NCBI GenBank assembly: GCA_947305045.1 | Contig: CAMZCW010000003.1 | Span: 1 to 56,255 of the forward strand | DNA: 56,255 bases | Reading direction: 5' to 3' | Source of the DNA: an uncultured Bacteroidales bacterium | GTDB taxonomy: Bacteria > Bacteroidota > Bacteroidia > Bacteroidales > UBA932 | Shown: piece after piece, positions 48,797 through 56,255 of the stretch | Layout: each line of letters starts with the position of its first letter | Position numbering within the stretch: the first letter of the stretch is position 1 | Notes under the pieces: generated by a model | Databases searched by the model: none | The model's input: the letters and a program-made list of their open reading frames with translations, nothing else | Told to the model about the DNA's origin: nothing | Program-made: the position numbers and the translations under genes

Positions 48797-51409
48797 CTAT
48801 ATCACCTCAATATCACCCGAGGCAATCCAACCCTGGCGGCCGTCGGCCAGTTCGATGTTGGAGAAGCTGGAGACGTTGTCCAGGATGCGCACGCGGGTGC
48901 CTTCGTGGAGGATGAACAGGTCCTTGGCGCTGTCGGCCGAAGGGGAACTCTTGACGCTGGAAACCGGACGCATCACAATGGCCATGTCCTGGCGCTCGGC
49001 CTCAGTCTTCTGCCACTGGGCGAAGTCCCAGCCCAGGAAGGCGAGGATAAGCGTGACGATAGCGGAAAAAAAGCCCAGCCGGCGCTGACCGGGGGTGCGT
49101 CCCATCAGGAACAACAGCACCAGGCCCACGGTGAGGGCGAAGAACACCACGCACAGTACGGCCCAGGTGTCCGACGGGAGCAGGTAGCACAGGGCGTGCC
49201 CCCACTGCTCGAAGAAAATCTCCGGCACCTCGTCAATCTTGTCCTGCGTCTGCGCCTTGGCAAACATCAGGTTGTAGCGTACATCGGCATCGGAAGGGTC
49301 CAGCCGCAGGGCACGCTCGTACCAGAGGATGGCCGGGGCAATCTCCCCGGTTTTGAAATAGGCGTTGCCCAGGTTGTAGTACAGTTCACGGGACATCAGG
49401 CCAGTGGCGCGAACGTCTTCCCAGTCCTGCAGGGCCTGGTCATAGTTGCCATCGGTATAGGCCTGGACGCCGGCGTTCCACAGGGAGTCCGGATAGGAGG
49501 TCTGCGCCTGGGCGGCAAAAGGAAGGCCTACGAGCAGCAAAAGTGCCAGCGCAGTGGCCTTGAGGGGTGTTTTCTTCATGGATGCGTCAATGGCGGTAAT
49601 GAGTTTTACGGCCTTCTCGTAGTGGGCGTTCATGGCATCGTGGCCGGCGGCCGGGGAGTAACGGGCTTCCTCGCAGGCGGCGAGCAACTCCACAAACTCC
49701 GTAGCCGTTGCCTCCGGAACGCTGCCGGCAAGGAGCGCCGCGCGGATGTTTTCCTGGTTTTGTTCGGCCATATCCATGGCCAGTTTGTCCCCAATAAAGC
49801 CCACCAGCGAACGGTGGAGCTCCTCATAGAAGGCTGTGTACAGGTCTTTTTGCAGGAATTCGCGGGCGGTGGACAGCCGCTTGAGCGCCATGCGGGTGGC
49901 CTTGCGGTTACGCGTTCCGGCAACGTCTGCCCGGCGGGCGGCGGCTTTGCGGAAGCCCAGCCAGCAGCCTACGCCGGCAAGCAGGAGGGCTAACAAACTG
50001 AACCACCAGCCTTTGGAATACACCACAAAGCCTTTGGGCTCCGCCAGGTGGGTCTTGGTGCGGATAAAGCGGATGTCCTCACCCAGGTTCTTGACGCCCT
50101 TGCGGTCCACTACCAGCGTGCTTCCCTGGCTGGCGGCCGGGGCGCCGGCACTAGCCGAACGGGCCACTTTGAGGGGCAAGGCAGGCGTGGAGACGGTCTC
50201 GTAGCGGCGCTGCTTCACGTCATAGTAACTGTAGTGGAGCGGGCCCACGGTGAAGTCCCCGTGGCTGCGCGGAATAAACGGATACTCAAAGGTTTTGCTG
50301 CCCGTGGTGCCGCTTTTGTCGGTGTTCACGGTGGTTTTTACGTCGTACACCTCAAAGTCCGGCGGGAAATTCACCTTGGGAGCTTCCAGGAGGGCGATAT
50401 TACCCTTGCCGGAAACGGTGACTAGCAGCGACGCGGCGTCGTGTGTTTTCAGGGAATCCTTAGTCAGACTGGCCTTGACGGTGAAATCACCCACGCCACC
50501 GCCAAAGGAGGCCGGAGCACCGGCGGGAAGCGCCTGCACATGCAGGGTGGCCGCTTTGGTGGAGACCCGCTGGCGGGTGGTCACATAGTCGTTGCCAAAG
50601 AAATCGTCAAAAATGGAACCGGAGCCGGTGCGGCGGCGCTGTACATTGACCAGACACACAATCTCTGCCGGGTCGATAGGCTGGTCGCCGGACTTCTGCG
50701 GAATGAGCACCCATCGGCGCAACACGGCGGCGTTGTACATGACGCCGTCCACCTGCTCCCGCTGGAACTCAATGTTGGACGGGGTGTCCACCTCCTGGCT
50801 CCAGAAACCCTTGAAAGCGGGGAATTTGGCATTTTCGAAGCCCACCAGGTTGGCCCGATGGTAGATTTTCAGGGTGGCGGTGACGGGTTCGCCCACCACC
50901 ACCGAACTGCGGCTCAGCGACAAGCGCATAAAGATGTCACTCTCTCCGCGGGCGGCCTGGGCCTGCTGCTGCGCGCCTTGGCTCTGCCCTTGCGCGGGTT
51001 GTGCCTGCTGCCCGGAGGCGCCTGATCCGCTGGCGACCACCTGGATGGAAACGGGGTTGGACTGCACCTGCGTGCCTTTGATCTTGGCAACGGCCGGCCG
51101 GATGGTCAGGGTGCCGGTTTTTCGCGCCTGCAGGATATAGGTATAGGAGGTTTGGGACGAACGGGTGGTTTTCCCGTTGATCATCTGGATGCTGGTGGAG
51201 GTGCCTTTCTGCGGGCCCCATACCACGGTAAAATCGTCACCGGCTTCCCACTGGAAGTCCGAGGGCGCGTGCTCTCCTTCTACCACGAACACCACGTTGA
51301 AGCGTTCGTCCTGTTCTACAATGTTGTGTACCTCTACCCGCATGCTGGGCTGGGCCCATGCGGTGAGCGCTGCGAGCATGGCGGTGAAGATTGCAAAGAT
51401 TCGTCTCAT
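48797..51409 (-). CDS. batD: BatD-BatE/TPR-SH3 fusion protein
   Basis: An 870-residue membrane protein. Residues 1-20 are a signal peptide. Residues 20-450 are the BatD beta-domains (MRVEVHNIVEQDERFNVVFV, PVTATLKIYHRANLVGF) followed by one membrane helix and a cytoplasmic helical part to about 610. At M611 a complete new signal-like segment begins (MKKTPLKATALALLLLVGLP), then TPR units (about 635-740, YYNLGNAYFKTGEIAPAILW), two membrane helices and a C-terminal SH3-like domain ending GWIASGDIEVI. In relatives these are two genes. Either a stop codon was lost or an internal start at 49579 is also used. The Bat operon supports oxygen tolerance in Bacteroides. Confidence 0.85.
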   Translation of the reverse strand: MRRIFAIFTAMLAALTAWAQPSMRVEVHNIVEQDERFNVVFVVEGEHAPSDFQWEAGDDFTVVWGPQKGTSTSIQMINGKTTRSSQTSYTYILQARKTGTLTIRPAVAKIKGTQVQSNPVSIQVVASGSGASGQQAQPAQGQSQGAQQQAQAARGESDIFMRLSLSRSSVVVGEPVTATLKIYHRANLVGFENAKFPAFKGFWSQEVDTPSNIEFQREQVDGVMYNAAVLRRWVLIPQKSGDQPIDPAEIVCLVNVQRRRTGSGSIFDDFFGNDYVTTRQRVSTKAATLHVQALPAGAPASFGGGVGDFTVKASLTKDSLKTHDAASLLVTVSGKGNIALLEAPKVNFPPDFEVYDVKTTVNTDKSGTTGSKTFEYPFIPRSHGDFTVGPLHYSYYDVKQRRYETVSTPALPLKVARSASAGAPAASQGSTLVVDRKGVKNLGEDIRFIRTKTHLAEPKGFVVYSKGWWFSLLALLLAGVGCWLGFRKAAARRADVAGTRNRKATRMALKRLSTAREFLQKDLYTAFYEELHRSLVGFIGDKLAMDMAEQNQENIRAALLAGSVPEATATEFVELLAACEEARYSPAAGHDAMNAHYEKAVKLITAIDASMKKTPLKATALALLLLVGLPFAAQAQTSYPDSLWNAGVQAYTDGNYDQALQDWEDVRATGLMSRELYYNLGNAYFKTGEIAPAILWYERALRLDPSDADVRYNLMFAKAQTQDKIDEVPEIFFEQWGHALCYLLPSDTWAVLCVVFFALTVGLVLLFLMGRTPGQRRLGFFSAIVTLILAFLGWDFAQWQKTEAERQDMAIVMRPVSSVKSSPSADSAKDLFILHEGTRVRILDNVSSFSNIELADGRQGWIASGDIEVI
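48801..48841. repeat. 41-bp direct repeat, right copy, at the 3' end of batD/E
   Basis: This is the intact coding copy of the repeat also found at 1811-1851. It encodes the last 14 residues but ends just before the final base of the isoleucine codon and the stop. Wobble positions are identical in both copies, so this is not just conserved protein sequence. Confidence 0.65.
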
Positions 51410-51410
51410 A

Positions 51411-52184
51411 CTACCAATTCTTTTCCTTCTGGCGGGACTTCAGGGCCTGGGCCTTTTTCTCGTCCACTTTTTCCTGGGTCTGTTTCTCTTTATCCTGGAT
51501 GGCCTGGAGCAGCTGCTGGGCCTGCTGGGGACTCAGCTGTTGCTGCTGGTCCTGCTGCTGTTGTTGCTGTTGCTGGTCCTGCTGATTTTGTTGCTGGTCC
51601 TGCTGATTTTGCTGCTGATCCTGGTTTTGATTCTGGTCCTGCTGGTCCTGATTCTGATTTTGGTCCTGATTCTGATCGTTGTTCTGATCTTGATTCTGAT
51701 CCTGTTGTTGCTGGTCCTGCTGGTCCTGATTTTGGTTCTGGTCCTGGTTCTGGTTCTGCTGCTGTTCCATCAGCTTGTTGCGGGCGTAGATGTAGTTTTC
51801 CTTGGCCTCCAGATCTCCCGGACGCCGGCGCAGGCTTTCCTTGAACATGTTTACGGCCGTCTGCCAGTCCTGCTGGGCCAGGGCGACATCGCCCCGGTTG
51901 AAATAATAATCGGCGGCGAAGGGTTCCTCGCCGGCGGTGAGCTGCACGGCGTCCAGCTGCTTGGCAGCTTCCTCCAGGTTTTCCTGCCGATACAGGTTGT
52001 TGGCCAGGTTGTAATGTGCCGCGACGGATGCGGTGTCCAGCATCAGCGCCTTGCGGTAGCTGATGTCGGCCGCGGCATAGTCTTTCTTTTTGAACTGCCG
52101 GTTGCCTTTGCGAAGGTCTGCCTTTTGACCGAAAACGGCCACCGAGCAGCACAGCGCCAGGGTTATGCACAAAAACTTCCTCAT
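51411..52184 (-). CDS. batC: BatC, TPR protein with Q/N/D-rich tract
   Basis: A 257-residue protein with a signal peptide (to about 20) and two to three TPR units (21-130: KGNRQFKKKDYAAADISYRK, YYFNRGDVALAQQDWQTAVN). Residues 141-216 consist almost only of Q, N and D, followed by a helical end rich in K, E and Q. BatC works with BatA and BatB in the periplasmic Bat complex. The tract is longer than I expect for the family and may vary in length between strains. It overlaps batB by 4 bases. Confidence 0.85.
   Translation of the reverse strand: MRKFLCITLALCCSVAVFGQKADLRKGNRQFKKKDYAAADISYRKALMLDTASVAAHYNLANNLYRQENLEEAAKQLDAVQLTAGEEPFAADYYFNRGDVALAQQDWQTAVNMFKESLRRRPGDLEAKENYIYARNKLMEQQQNQNQDQNQNQDQQDQQQQDQNQDQNNDQNQDQNQNQDQQDQNQNQDQQQNQQDQQQNQQDQQQQQQQQDQQQQLSPQQAQQLLQAIQDKEKQTQEKVDEKKAQALKSRQKEKNW
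51537..51764. repeat. Low-complexity CTG/GAT-type coding repeat in batC
   Basis: About 228 bases of degenerate triplets, CTG/TTG with GAT/GTC on the plus strand, encode the Q/N/D tract of BatC. On the plus strand the same stretch gives a false leucine-rich frame. Confidence 0.8.
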
Positions 52185-53185
52185 ACTTCGAACAGTTTGC
52201 GGCGGGGCTTGCGCTCGCCGATAAGCATCTGAATCACAAACAGCAGCAGCGCCACGCCAAAGAAGTACATATACTGCTCGTCGTACTCCTCGAACACCAC
52301 GCTGCCAAATTCTTCGTCCTCCATGCGGCGGATATCCTGGACGATGGGATTCAGGCCGAATTCCTCGCCGCCGGCATGGATGTAGGCGCCGCCGCCGGCC
52401 TTGGCCACATCCCGGAGCATCTGCTCATTGAGTTTGGTGACCACAATCTCGCCGTCTTTGTCCCGGAGAAGGCCGCCGTCCATTGGAATGGGCTGGCCTT
52501 CTGCAGAACCTACGCCGATGGTATATACCTTGATGCCCAGTTCCGCCGCCTGCCGGGCCGCGCCTACGGCGTCATCCTCGTGGTTCTCACCGTCGGAGAT
52601 GACCACAATGACACGGCTCTTTTCGCTTTGCGCGCTAAAACTCTTAATACATAGGCGTATGGCGTCTCCAATGGCCGTTCCCTGCACGGGGATGGAACCG
52701 GTGTCGATGCTCCCGAGGAACATCTTGGCGCTCACGTAGTCGGTGGTGACCGGAAGCTGCACAAAGGACGTACCGGCAAAGATAACCAGGCCGATCCGGT
52801 CCTCCTGCAGGCGGTCTGTCAGGCGGGAAATGGCCAGTTTGGCGCGCTCCAGGCGGTTTGGGGAGTAGTCCTGGGCCAGCATGGAATTGGATACGTCCAG
52901 CGCCACGATAATCTCTGCGCCTTTGGTCTTGCGTTCCGCCAGGCGGGCGCCCGTACGCGGCCGGGCCAGACCCACTATAAAGAAGGCGAAGGCCAGGCAG
53001 AACAGTCCCATGCGAACCCACCCCTTGCTGCGGGAGCGGGAAGGCATCAGGGCCTCTACCAGGGCAGGGTCTCCCAAGGCTTTGACGCGTTTGCCGCGGA
53101 GGTAGCGCAACAGGGCATAGCCCACGAGGAATACCGGAATGAGCAGCAGCAAATACAGATACTGGTAATTGGCAAACATTAACAT
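52181..53185 (-). CDS. batB: BatB, von Willebrand factor A domain membrane protein
   Basis: I choose ATG 53185 (334 residues, MLMFANYQYL); the frame extends upstream but would overlap batA more. One membrane helix near the N-terminus and a second near residue 60, then a VWA domain with the MIDAS motif DVSNSM, the threonine in PVTTDY and SDGENHEDD, and a C-terminal helix. BatA and BatB form a membrane complex linked to aerotolerance. An AAGGAGG sequence 8 bases before the start is an unusually good ribosome binding site for this phylum. The start overlaps the batA stop (TAATG). Confidence 0.9.
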   Translation of the reverse strand: MLMFANYQYLYLLLLIPVFLVGYALLRYLRGKRVKALGDPALVEALMPSRSRSKGWVRMGLFCLAFAFFIVGLARPRTGARLAERKTKGAEIIVALDVSNSMLAQDYSPNRLERAKLAISRLTDRLQEDRIGLVIFAGTSFVQLPVTTDYVSAKMFLGSIDTGSIPVQGTAIGDAIRLCIKSFSAQSEKSRVIVVISDGENHEDDAVGAARQAAELGIKVYTIGVGSAEGQPIPMDGGLLRDKDGEIVVTKLNEQMLRDVAKAGGGAYIHAGGEEFGLNPIVQDIRRMEDEEFGSVVFEEYDEQYMYFFGVALLLFVIQMLIGERKPRRKLFEV

Positions 53186-54168
53186 TACGGTAACCTCCTT
53201 ATGATGGCAAGCAGCAGCACTTCCAGTAACAGGCACACGAGCGCTGCCAGCGCGTAGTTGGTGAACAAATCTTTGTAAACGGGGAAGGAATCCACCGACG
53301 TGCGGGTCTTTTCCATCTGGCCAATTTCTGCGTAAATCTCTGCCAGCTTGGTGTTGTCGGTGGCGCGGAAATAGCGTCCGCCGGTGCCGTCGGCAATGGT
53401 TTGCAGCAGGGCCTCGTCAATCTCTACGGGGATGTTCTGCAGCTCAATGCCCCAGGGTGTTTGCACAGGGTAGGGAGCGGTGCCGTTAGCACCTACACCA
53501 ATGGTATAAACCCTTATGCCATAGGTTTTTGCAATCTCCGTGGCCATGGAAGGGTCAATCTCGCCCATGTTGTTTACACCGTCGGTGAGGAGAATCACCA
53601 CGCGGCTCTTGGCGTCGGAATCCTTCAGGCGCGCAACCGCCGTGGCAAGGCCATTGCCAATGGCAGTACCATCCTCAATGAGGTCCGTCTGCACTTCCTT
53701 CATCAGGTTGATAAGGGTGGCACGGTCCGTGGTCAGGGGGCACTGGGTGTAGCTCTCACCGGCAAATACCACAATGCCCATGCGGTCGCTGGGACGCTGC
53801 GCAATGAACTCAATGGCAATGTCTTTGGCGGCGCTCAGGCGGTCCGGCGTAAAGTCGCGGGCCAGCATGGAGGTACTCACGTCCATGGTGAACAGGATGT
53901 CGATTCCCTCCGTATCCACCTTTTCCACCTGGGTGGAGGAGCGGGGACGGGCGATGGCCACAATGATGAGGCTGAGCGCAGCGATGCGCAGCACAAAGGG
54001 CAGGTGCAGGAGAATCTCGAAAACGGAGCGGCCGCCGGCGGTCCAGGCGTCCAGTTTGGATACCCTGAGGTGCACGCGGCGGTTGCGAATTTCCAGATAC
54101 AGGTACCGGAGTACCAGCAGCACCGGAATGGCCAGCAGGAACAGAAGGTAGGGATACTCAAAATACAT
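53185..54168 (-). CDS. batA: BatA, von Willebrand factor A domain membrane protein
   Basis: A 327-residue protein with N-terminal membrane helices (YLLFLLAIPVLLVL and VLRIAALSLIIVAI), a VWA domain with MIDAS motif DVSTSM (near 96-101), ITTDR-like PLTTDR and LLTDGVNN, and a C-terminal helix (LAALVCLLLEVLLLAII). It is the family partner of BatB. It follows the upstream gene after 3 bases and couples to batB through TAATG. Confidence 0.92.
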   Translation of the reverse strand: MYFEYPYLLFLLAIPVLLVLRYLYLEIRNRRVHLRVSKLDAWTAGGRSVFEILLHLPFVLRIAALSLIIVAIARPRSSTQVEKVDTEGIDILFTMDVSTSMLARDFTPDRLSAAKDIAIEFIAQRPSDRMGIVVFAGESYTQCPLTTDRATLINLMKEVQTDLIEDGTAIGNGLATAVARLKDSDAKSRVVILLTDGVNNMGEIDPSMATEIAKTYGIRVYTIGVGANGTAPYPVQTPWGIELQNIPVEIDEALLQTIADGTGGRYFRATDNTKLAEIYAEIGQMEKTRTSVDSFPVYKDLFTNYALAALVCLLLEVLLLAIIRRLP

Positions 54169-54171
54169 AGC

Positions 54172-55146
54172 CTATGCCTCCTTTCCGTCATTGCCGGCCT
54201 GACCGGCAATCTCTTGCTGATAAGTAGCTGTTACAAAGCCGATTGCCTGTGGCAGCACCTGGGCGTTTTCTTCTTCCGTGGCGGTGTACTTGGCAAACTT
54301 GACAAAGTCTGCCCGCTCAAAGAGCGCCTTCATCTCCTGATAGAGCTCCGGCGGGATGTCGCTGCCTTTAAGGTCCGCAAAAATCTCCGCCGTGGTCATT
54401 TCCATGGCGCTTACCCCGTAACGGGATACAATATATTCCCGCAGGGCGTCCGTGACGCCGGAGTAAAAGAGCTTTTGCTGGTCTGCCTTCCAGTATTTGT
54501 CTCCGCGATAGCGGTCCAGTTTGCGCAGGGCCTTGATATGGGCGGGCTCTGCGTCTTCCTTCTCCCGTACGGCCTTTCTTCTGTGAAGCAGCCACTGGAC
54601 AAACAGGTAAATAAGGCCGATGACCACCAGCGCCCCGAATACCCAGGGTGCTACCTCCTTGAAGGTGTAGGGGAACTTTACCTGGTCCTTGATGTCGTGG
54701 GCCTGGAAGCTTCCCATGTCCACCGGTAACTCGTTGACCACCAGCGGCTCTGCGGGGGCCTTGAATACCAGGGTGTCGCCACCGAGCAGCACCGGAATGT
54801 CCGGGAGCTCATAGCTGCCGCCCCACCAGGTGGTGAGGATGTGGGAGGCTTTGATGGTGTACAGGCCTGTCTTTTTTACCTTGACGGAATCCAGCTGCCA
54901 GTCTCCCACAAACTCGATGGGGCTGTCTTTCTCCGTCTGGATTTCCGGAAGGGCGAGGGGAGTGCCTTCCGCTACGTCCTTGAGCTCCACGCCATAGCGG
55001 AACTGGTCCGCTACCAGCACGGAATCCCGCTTTTGCAGCGGCTCCAGGAAGGCTTCCCCGCCTTCTTTACGGAGACCTTCCGCGCCGGCCGTAAGGCTTC
55101 CCACGAGCAGCAGGAGGGGTATGATGCGTTTTGTAGTATTCATCAT
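54172..55146 (-). CDS. Bat-operon membrane protein of unknown function
   Basis: A 324-residue protein with a signal peptide (to about 22), a periplasmic beta-rich domain (25-165), one membrane helix (WVFGALVVIGLIYLFVQWLL, about 167-186) and a cytoplasmic helical domain (ALRKLDRYRGDKYWKADQQK onward). Proteins with this layout stand between the DUF58 gene and batA in many Bacteroidetes, where they are often left as hypothetical. The last residues (EIAGQAGNDGKEA) come from an in-frame palindromic repeat at 54187-54213 that forms the C-terminus. Starts and stops overlap the DUF58 gene by 4 bases. Confidence 0.8.
   Translation of the reverse strand: MMNTTKRIIPLLLLVGSLTAGAEGLRKEGGEAFLEPLQKRDSVLVADQFRYGVELKDVAEGTPLALPEIQTEKDSPIEFVGDWQLDSVKVKKTGLYTIKASHILTTWWGGSYELPDIPVLLGGDTLVFKAPAEPLVVNELPVDMGSFQAHDIKDQVKFPYTFKEVAPWVFGALVVIGLIYLFVQWLLHRRKAVREKEDAEPAHIKALRKLDRYRGDKYWKADQQKLFYSGVTDALREYIVSRYGVSAMEMTTAEIFADLKGSDIPPELYQEMKALFERADFVKFAKYTATEEENAQVLPQAIGFVTATYQQEIAGQAGNDGKEA
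54187..54213 (-). repeat. In-frame palindromic repeat at a gene 3' end, class II
   Basis: GTCATTGCCGGCCTGACCGG with trailing CAATCTC on the plus strand. On the minus strand it encodes EIAGQAGND, the penultimate residues of the Bat-operon membrane protein. It matches the second copy in the MFS gene at 43103-43131. Confidence 0.7.
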
Positions 55147-56024
55147 CTTCTGTGGAATAATGCCATGAGGCTGCGCACGTAATCTTCGTTGGTGCTCACA
55201 TCCACATGGTCAACCTGGTATTTGAGCAGCAGGCGGTCTGCCGTGCCCGTTGCCGTACGGAACCAGTTCTCATAGGCGGCGCGGACGCTGCGTGAGCCGG
55301 TGTTGATCCAGCGCGAGGCACCGGTTTCCGCATCTTTGGCATGCACGATACCCACGTTGGGGATGCATTTTTCCCGCGGGTCGTTCACGCGGATGACGGA
55401 GACGTCATGGCGGTTCACGGCCACTTTCAGGGCATCCTCGTAGCGCGGGGTGCCATCGGCCCGGGTATCCAGCATGTCGCTGAGCACAAAGGCGGTGCAT
55501 TTTTTCTTGATGGCATTGGTCAGGTAGCGCAGGGCTTCGCCAATGTCCGTGCCGTCGTGCTGGGGCTGGTATTCCAGCATTTCGCGGATAATATGCAAAA
55601 AATGCGTGCGGCCCTTAGCCGGCGGGATGAACTTTTCCACCCGGTCGCTGAACAGGATGCAGCCCACTTTGTCGTTGTTGAGGATGGCGCTGAAGGAGAG
55701 CGTGGCGGCAATCTCCGCAATTTGCTCGCGTTTGGTCTTGCCCTGTGTGCCGAACAGGCCGCTGCGGGAAATATCCACCAGCAGCACCACGGTGAGCTCA
55801 CGCTCCTCTTCAAAGACCTTCACGTACGGGGCGCTCATGCGGGCCGTAACGTTCCAGTCCATGTTGCGGACATCGTCCCCGTACTGATATTCGCGCACCT
55901 CGCTGAAGGCCATGCCGCGTCCCTTGAACGCAGAATGGTACTCACCGGCAAAAATCTGGTGGCTCAGCGCTTTGGTCCGAATCTCAATCTTGCGGACTTT
56001 CTTGATTAACTCTTCTGGTGTCAT
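55143..56024 (-). CDS. DUF58 family protein
   Basis: A 293-residue cytoplasmic protein. The DUF58 signature GRGMAFSEVREYQYGDDVRN MDWNVTAR spans about 36-63, followed by a VWA-like core with DISRSGLFG and SDMLDTR. It is the usual partner of MoxR ATPases and BatA/B in this operon and may act in folding or metal loading of the VWA proteins. Start ATG 56024; a class I repeat separates it from moxR. Confidence 0.9.
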   Translation of the reverse strand: MTPEELIKKVRKIEIRTKALSHQIFAGEYHSAFKGRGMAFSEVREYQYGDDVRNMDWNVTARMSAPYVKVFEEERELTVVLLVDISRSGLFGTQGKTKREQIAEIAATLSFSAILNNDKVGCILFSDRVEKFIPPAKGRTHFLHIIREMLEYQPQHDGTDIGEALRYLTNAIKKKCTAFVLSDMLDTRADGTPRYEDALKVAVNRHDVSVIRVNDPREKCIPNVGIVHAKDAETGASRWINTGSRSVRAAYENWFRTATGTADRLLLKYQVDHVDVSTNEDYVRSLMALFHRR

Positions 56025-56033
56025 AGACAGCTG

Positions 56034-56060
56034 TCATTCCGAGCGAAGTCGAGGAATCTC
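56034..56060. repeat. Dispersed repeat, class I
   Basis: GTCATTCCGAGCGAAGTCGA with trailing GGAATCT lies between moxR and the DUF58 gene. The same family, in reverse orientation and diverged, is at 478-508. It is an imperfect palindrome and could form a small hairpin in the mRNA. Confidence 0.6.
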
Positions 56061-56061
56061 C

Positions 56062-56255
56062 TTAAGGGACGATAACCGCGTTGATAATCTTCTCGATAAT
56101 TTGTTCGGGCGTAACATTTTCTGCCTCAGCTTCATACGTGAGGCCGATACGGTGACGCAGCACTTCGTTGCAGACGGCCCGGACGTCTTCCGGAATCACG
56201 TAGCCGCGGCGCTTGATGAAGGCATAGGCCTTGGACGCCATGGCCAGGGAAATGC
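56062..56255 (-). CDS. moxR: MoxR-family AAA ATPase, C-terminal part
   Basis: Only the last 64 codons are in the window; the gene runs off the right edge. The translation includes MASKAYAFIKRRGYVIPEDV, VRAVCNEVLRHRIGLTYEAE and ends EKIINAVIVP before TAA at 56064-56062. This is the typical C-terminal lid of MoxR ATPases, first gene of the bat operon, thought to act as a chaperone for the VWA proteins. Confidence 0.85.
   Translation of the reverse strand, partial: ISLAMASKAYAFIKRRGYVIPEDVRAVCNEVLRHRIGLTYEAEAENVTPEQIIEKIINAVIVP

Larger units (their letters stand above)
1811..48841. mobile_element. Putative genomic island bounded by 41-bp direct repeats
   Basis: The exact 41-bp repeats at 1811-1851 and 48801-48841 enclose about 47 kb holding the PUL, two AAA/nuclease-type genes or remnants, the paralogous lipoprotein genes and the sugar operon. 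Outside on the right is a conserved housekeeping operon. No integrase, relaxase or transposase was recognised inside, so any mobility would be lost or supplied in trans. A local duplication or an assembly artefact is also possible. Confidence 0.35.

Noticed and set aside
51165..52232. Leucine-rich 355-residue plus-strand frame
   Set aside because: It is the antisense shadow of batC, where the Q/N/D triplets read as L and I codons.
53401..54729. 442-residue plus-strand frame
   Set aside because: It lies opposite batA and the Bat-operon membrane protein, which have clear domains; it has none.

Overview
The window comes from a Bacteroidales chromosome of moderately high GC content, probably a gut or rumen member. 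I base this on a SusC/SusD pair, many short lipoproteins with fimbrillin-like or BACON domains, promoter boxes of the form TAnnTTTG, mostly absent Shine-Dalgarno sequences, a DUF6377-type regulator and a BatABCD aerotolerance operon. No rRNA, tRNA or CRISPR array was seen, and the genus cannot be named from sequence alone.

Layout. Positions 1-2172 are a patchwork: a 22-bp tandem repeat, dispersed-repeat fragments, one AAA ATPase gene (minus strand), a 41-bp copy of the 3' end of the bat-operon gene found at 48.8 kb, and a deletion remnant of an AAA/PD-(D/E)XK gene. Positions 2173-6062 hold a small ORF, a fimbrillin/beta-helix surface lipoprotein and a fimbrillin-EEP phosphodiesterase fusion. 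Positions 6168-7943 hold a winged-helix/AAA/PD-(D/E)XK protein behind an operator-like array, followed by a DUF6377 membrane regulator (7940-9511).

Positions 9670-34697 look like one long polysaccharide-utilisation operon. In order it holds an EEP lipoprotein, a GLUG-repeat lipoprotein, three small lipoproteins, SusC, SusD, two BACON-type lipoproteins, a DUF6259-like enzyme, a 1547-residue four-domain protein (GH99/WbsX-like, metallo-beta-lactamase fold, GH28-like, histidine acid phosphatase), a tandem EEP protein, GH31, GH3 and a Big_2 repeat lipoprotein. A GH50-like enzyme follows on the opposite strand. Positions 36.9-38.6 kb carry two broken genes (a mutarotase with an internal deletion and a frameshifted glycosidase), and 38.8-41.3 kb carry a second small-ORF plus fimbrillin/beta-helix pair. 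Positions 41.4-48.8 kb are a sugar catabolic operon (MFS transporter, ketol isomerase, PMI-like isomerase, ROK kinase, mutarotase-like protein) with a divergent GntR repressor. From 48.8 kb to the end is the housekeeping moxR-DUF58-batABC-batD/E operon on the minus strand.

The PUL would bind and cut a glycan at the surface. Its unusual load of phosphoesterase folds (four EEP domains and one histidine phosphatase) points to a phosphorylated substrate, though this is inference. The MFS/isomerase/kinase operon would then process released sugar. The signals most worth a second look are: a 41-bp exact direct repeat flanking about 47 kb, which suggests a genomic island attached at the 3' end of the bat operon; a promoter module repeated four times with fixed geometry; palindromic repeats inserted in frame in five genes; and a recurring acidic-aromatic C-terminal tail shared by small ORFs and surface lipoproteins.
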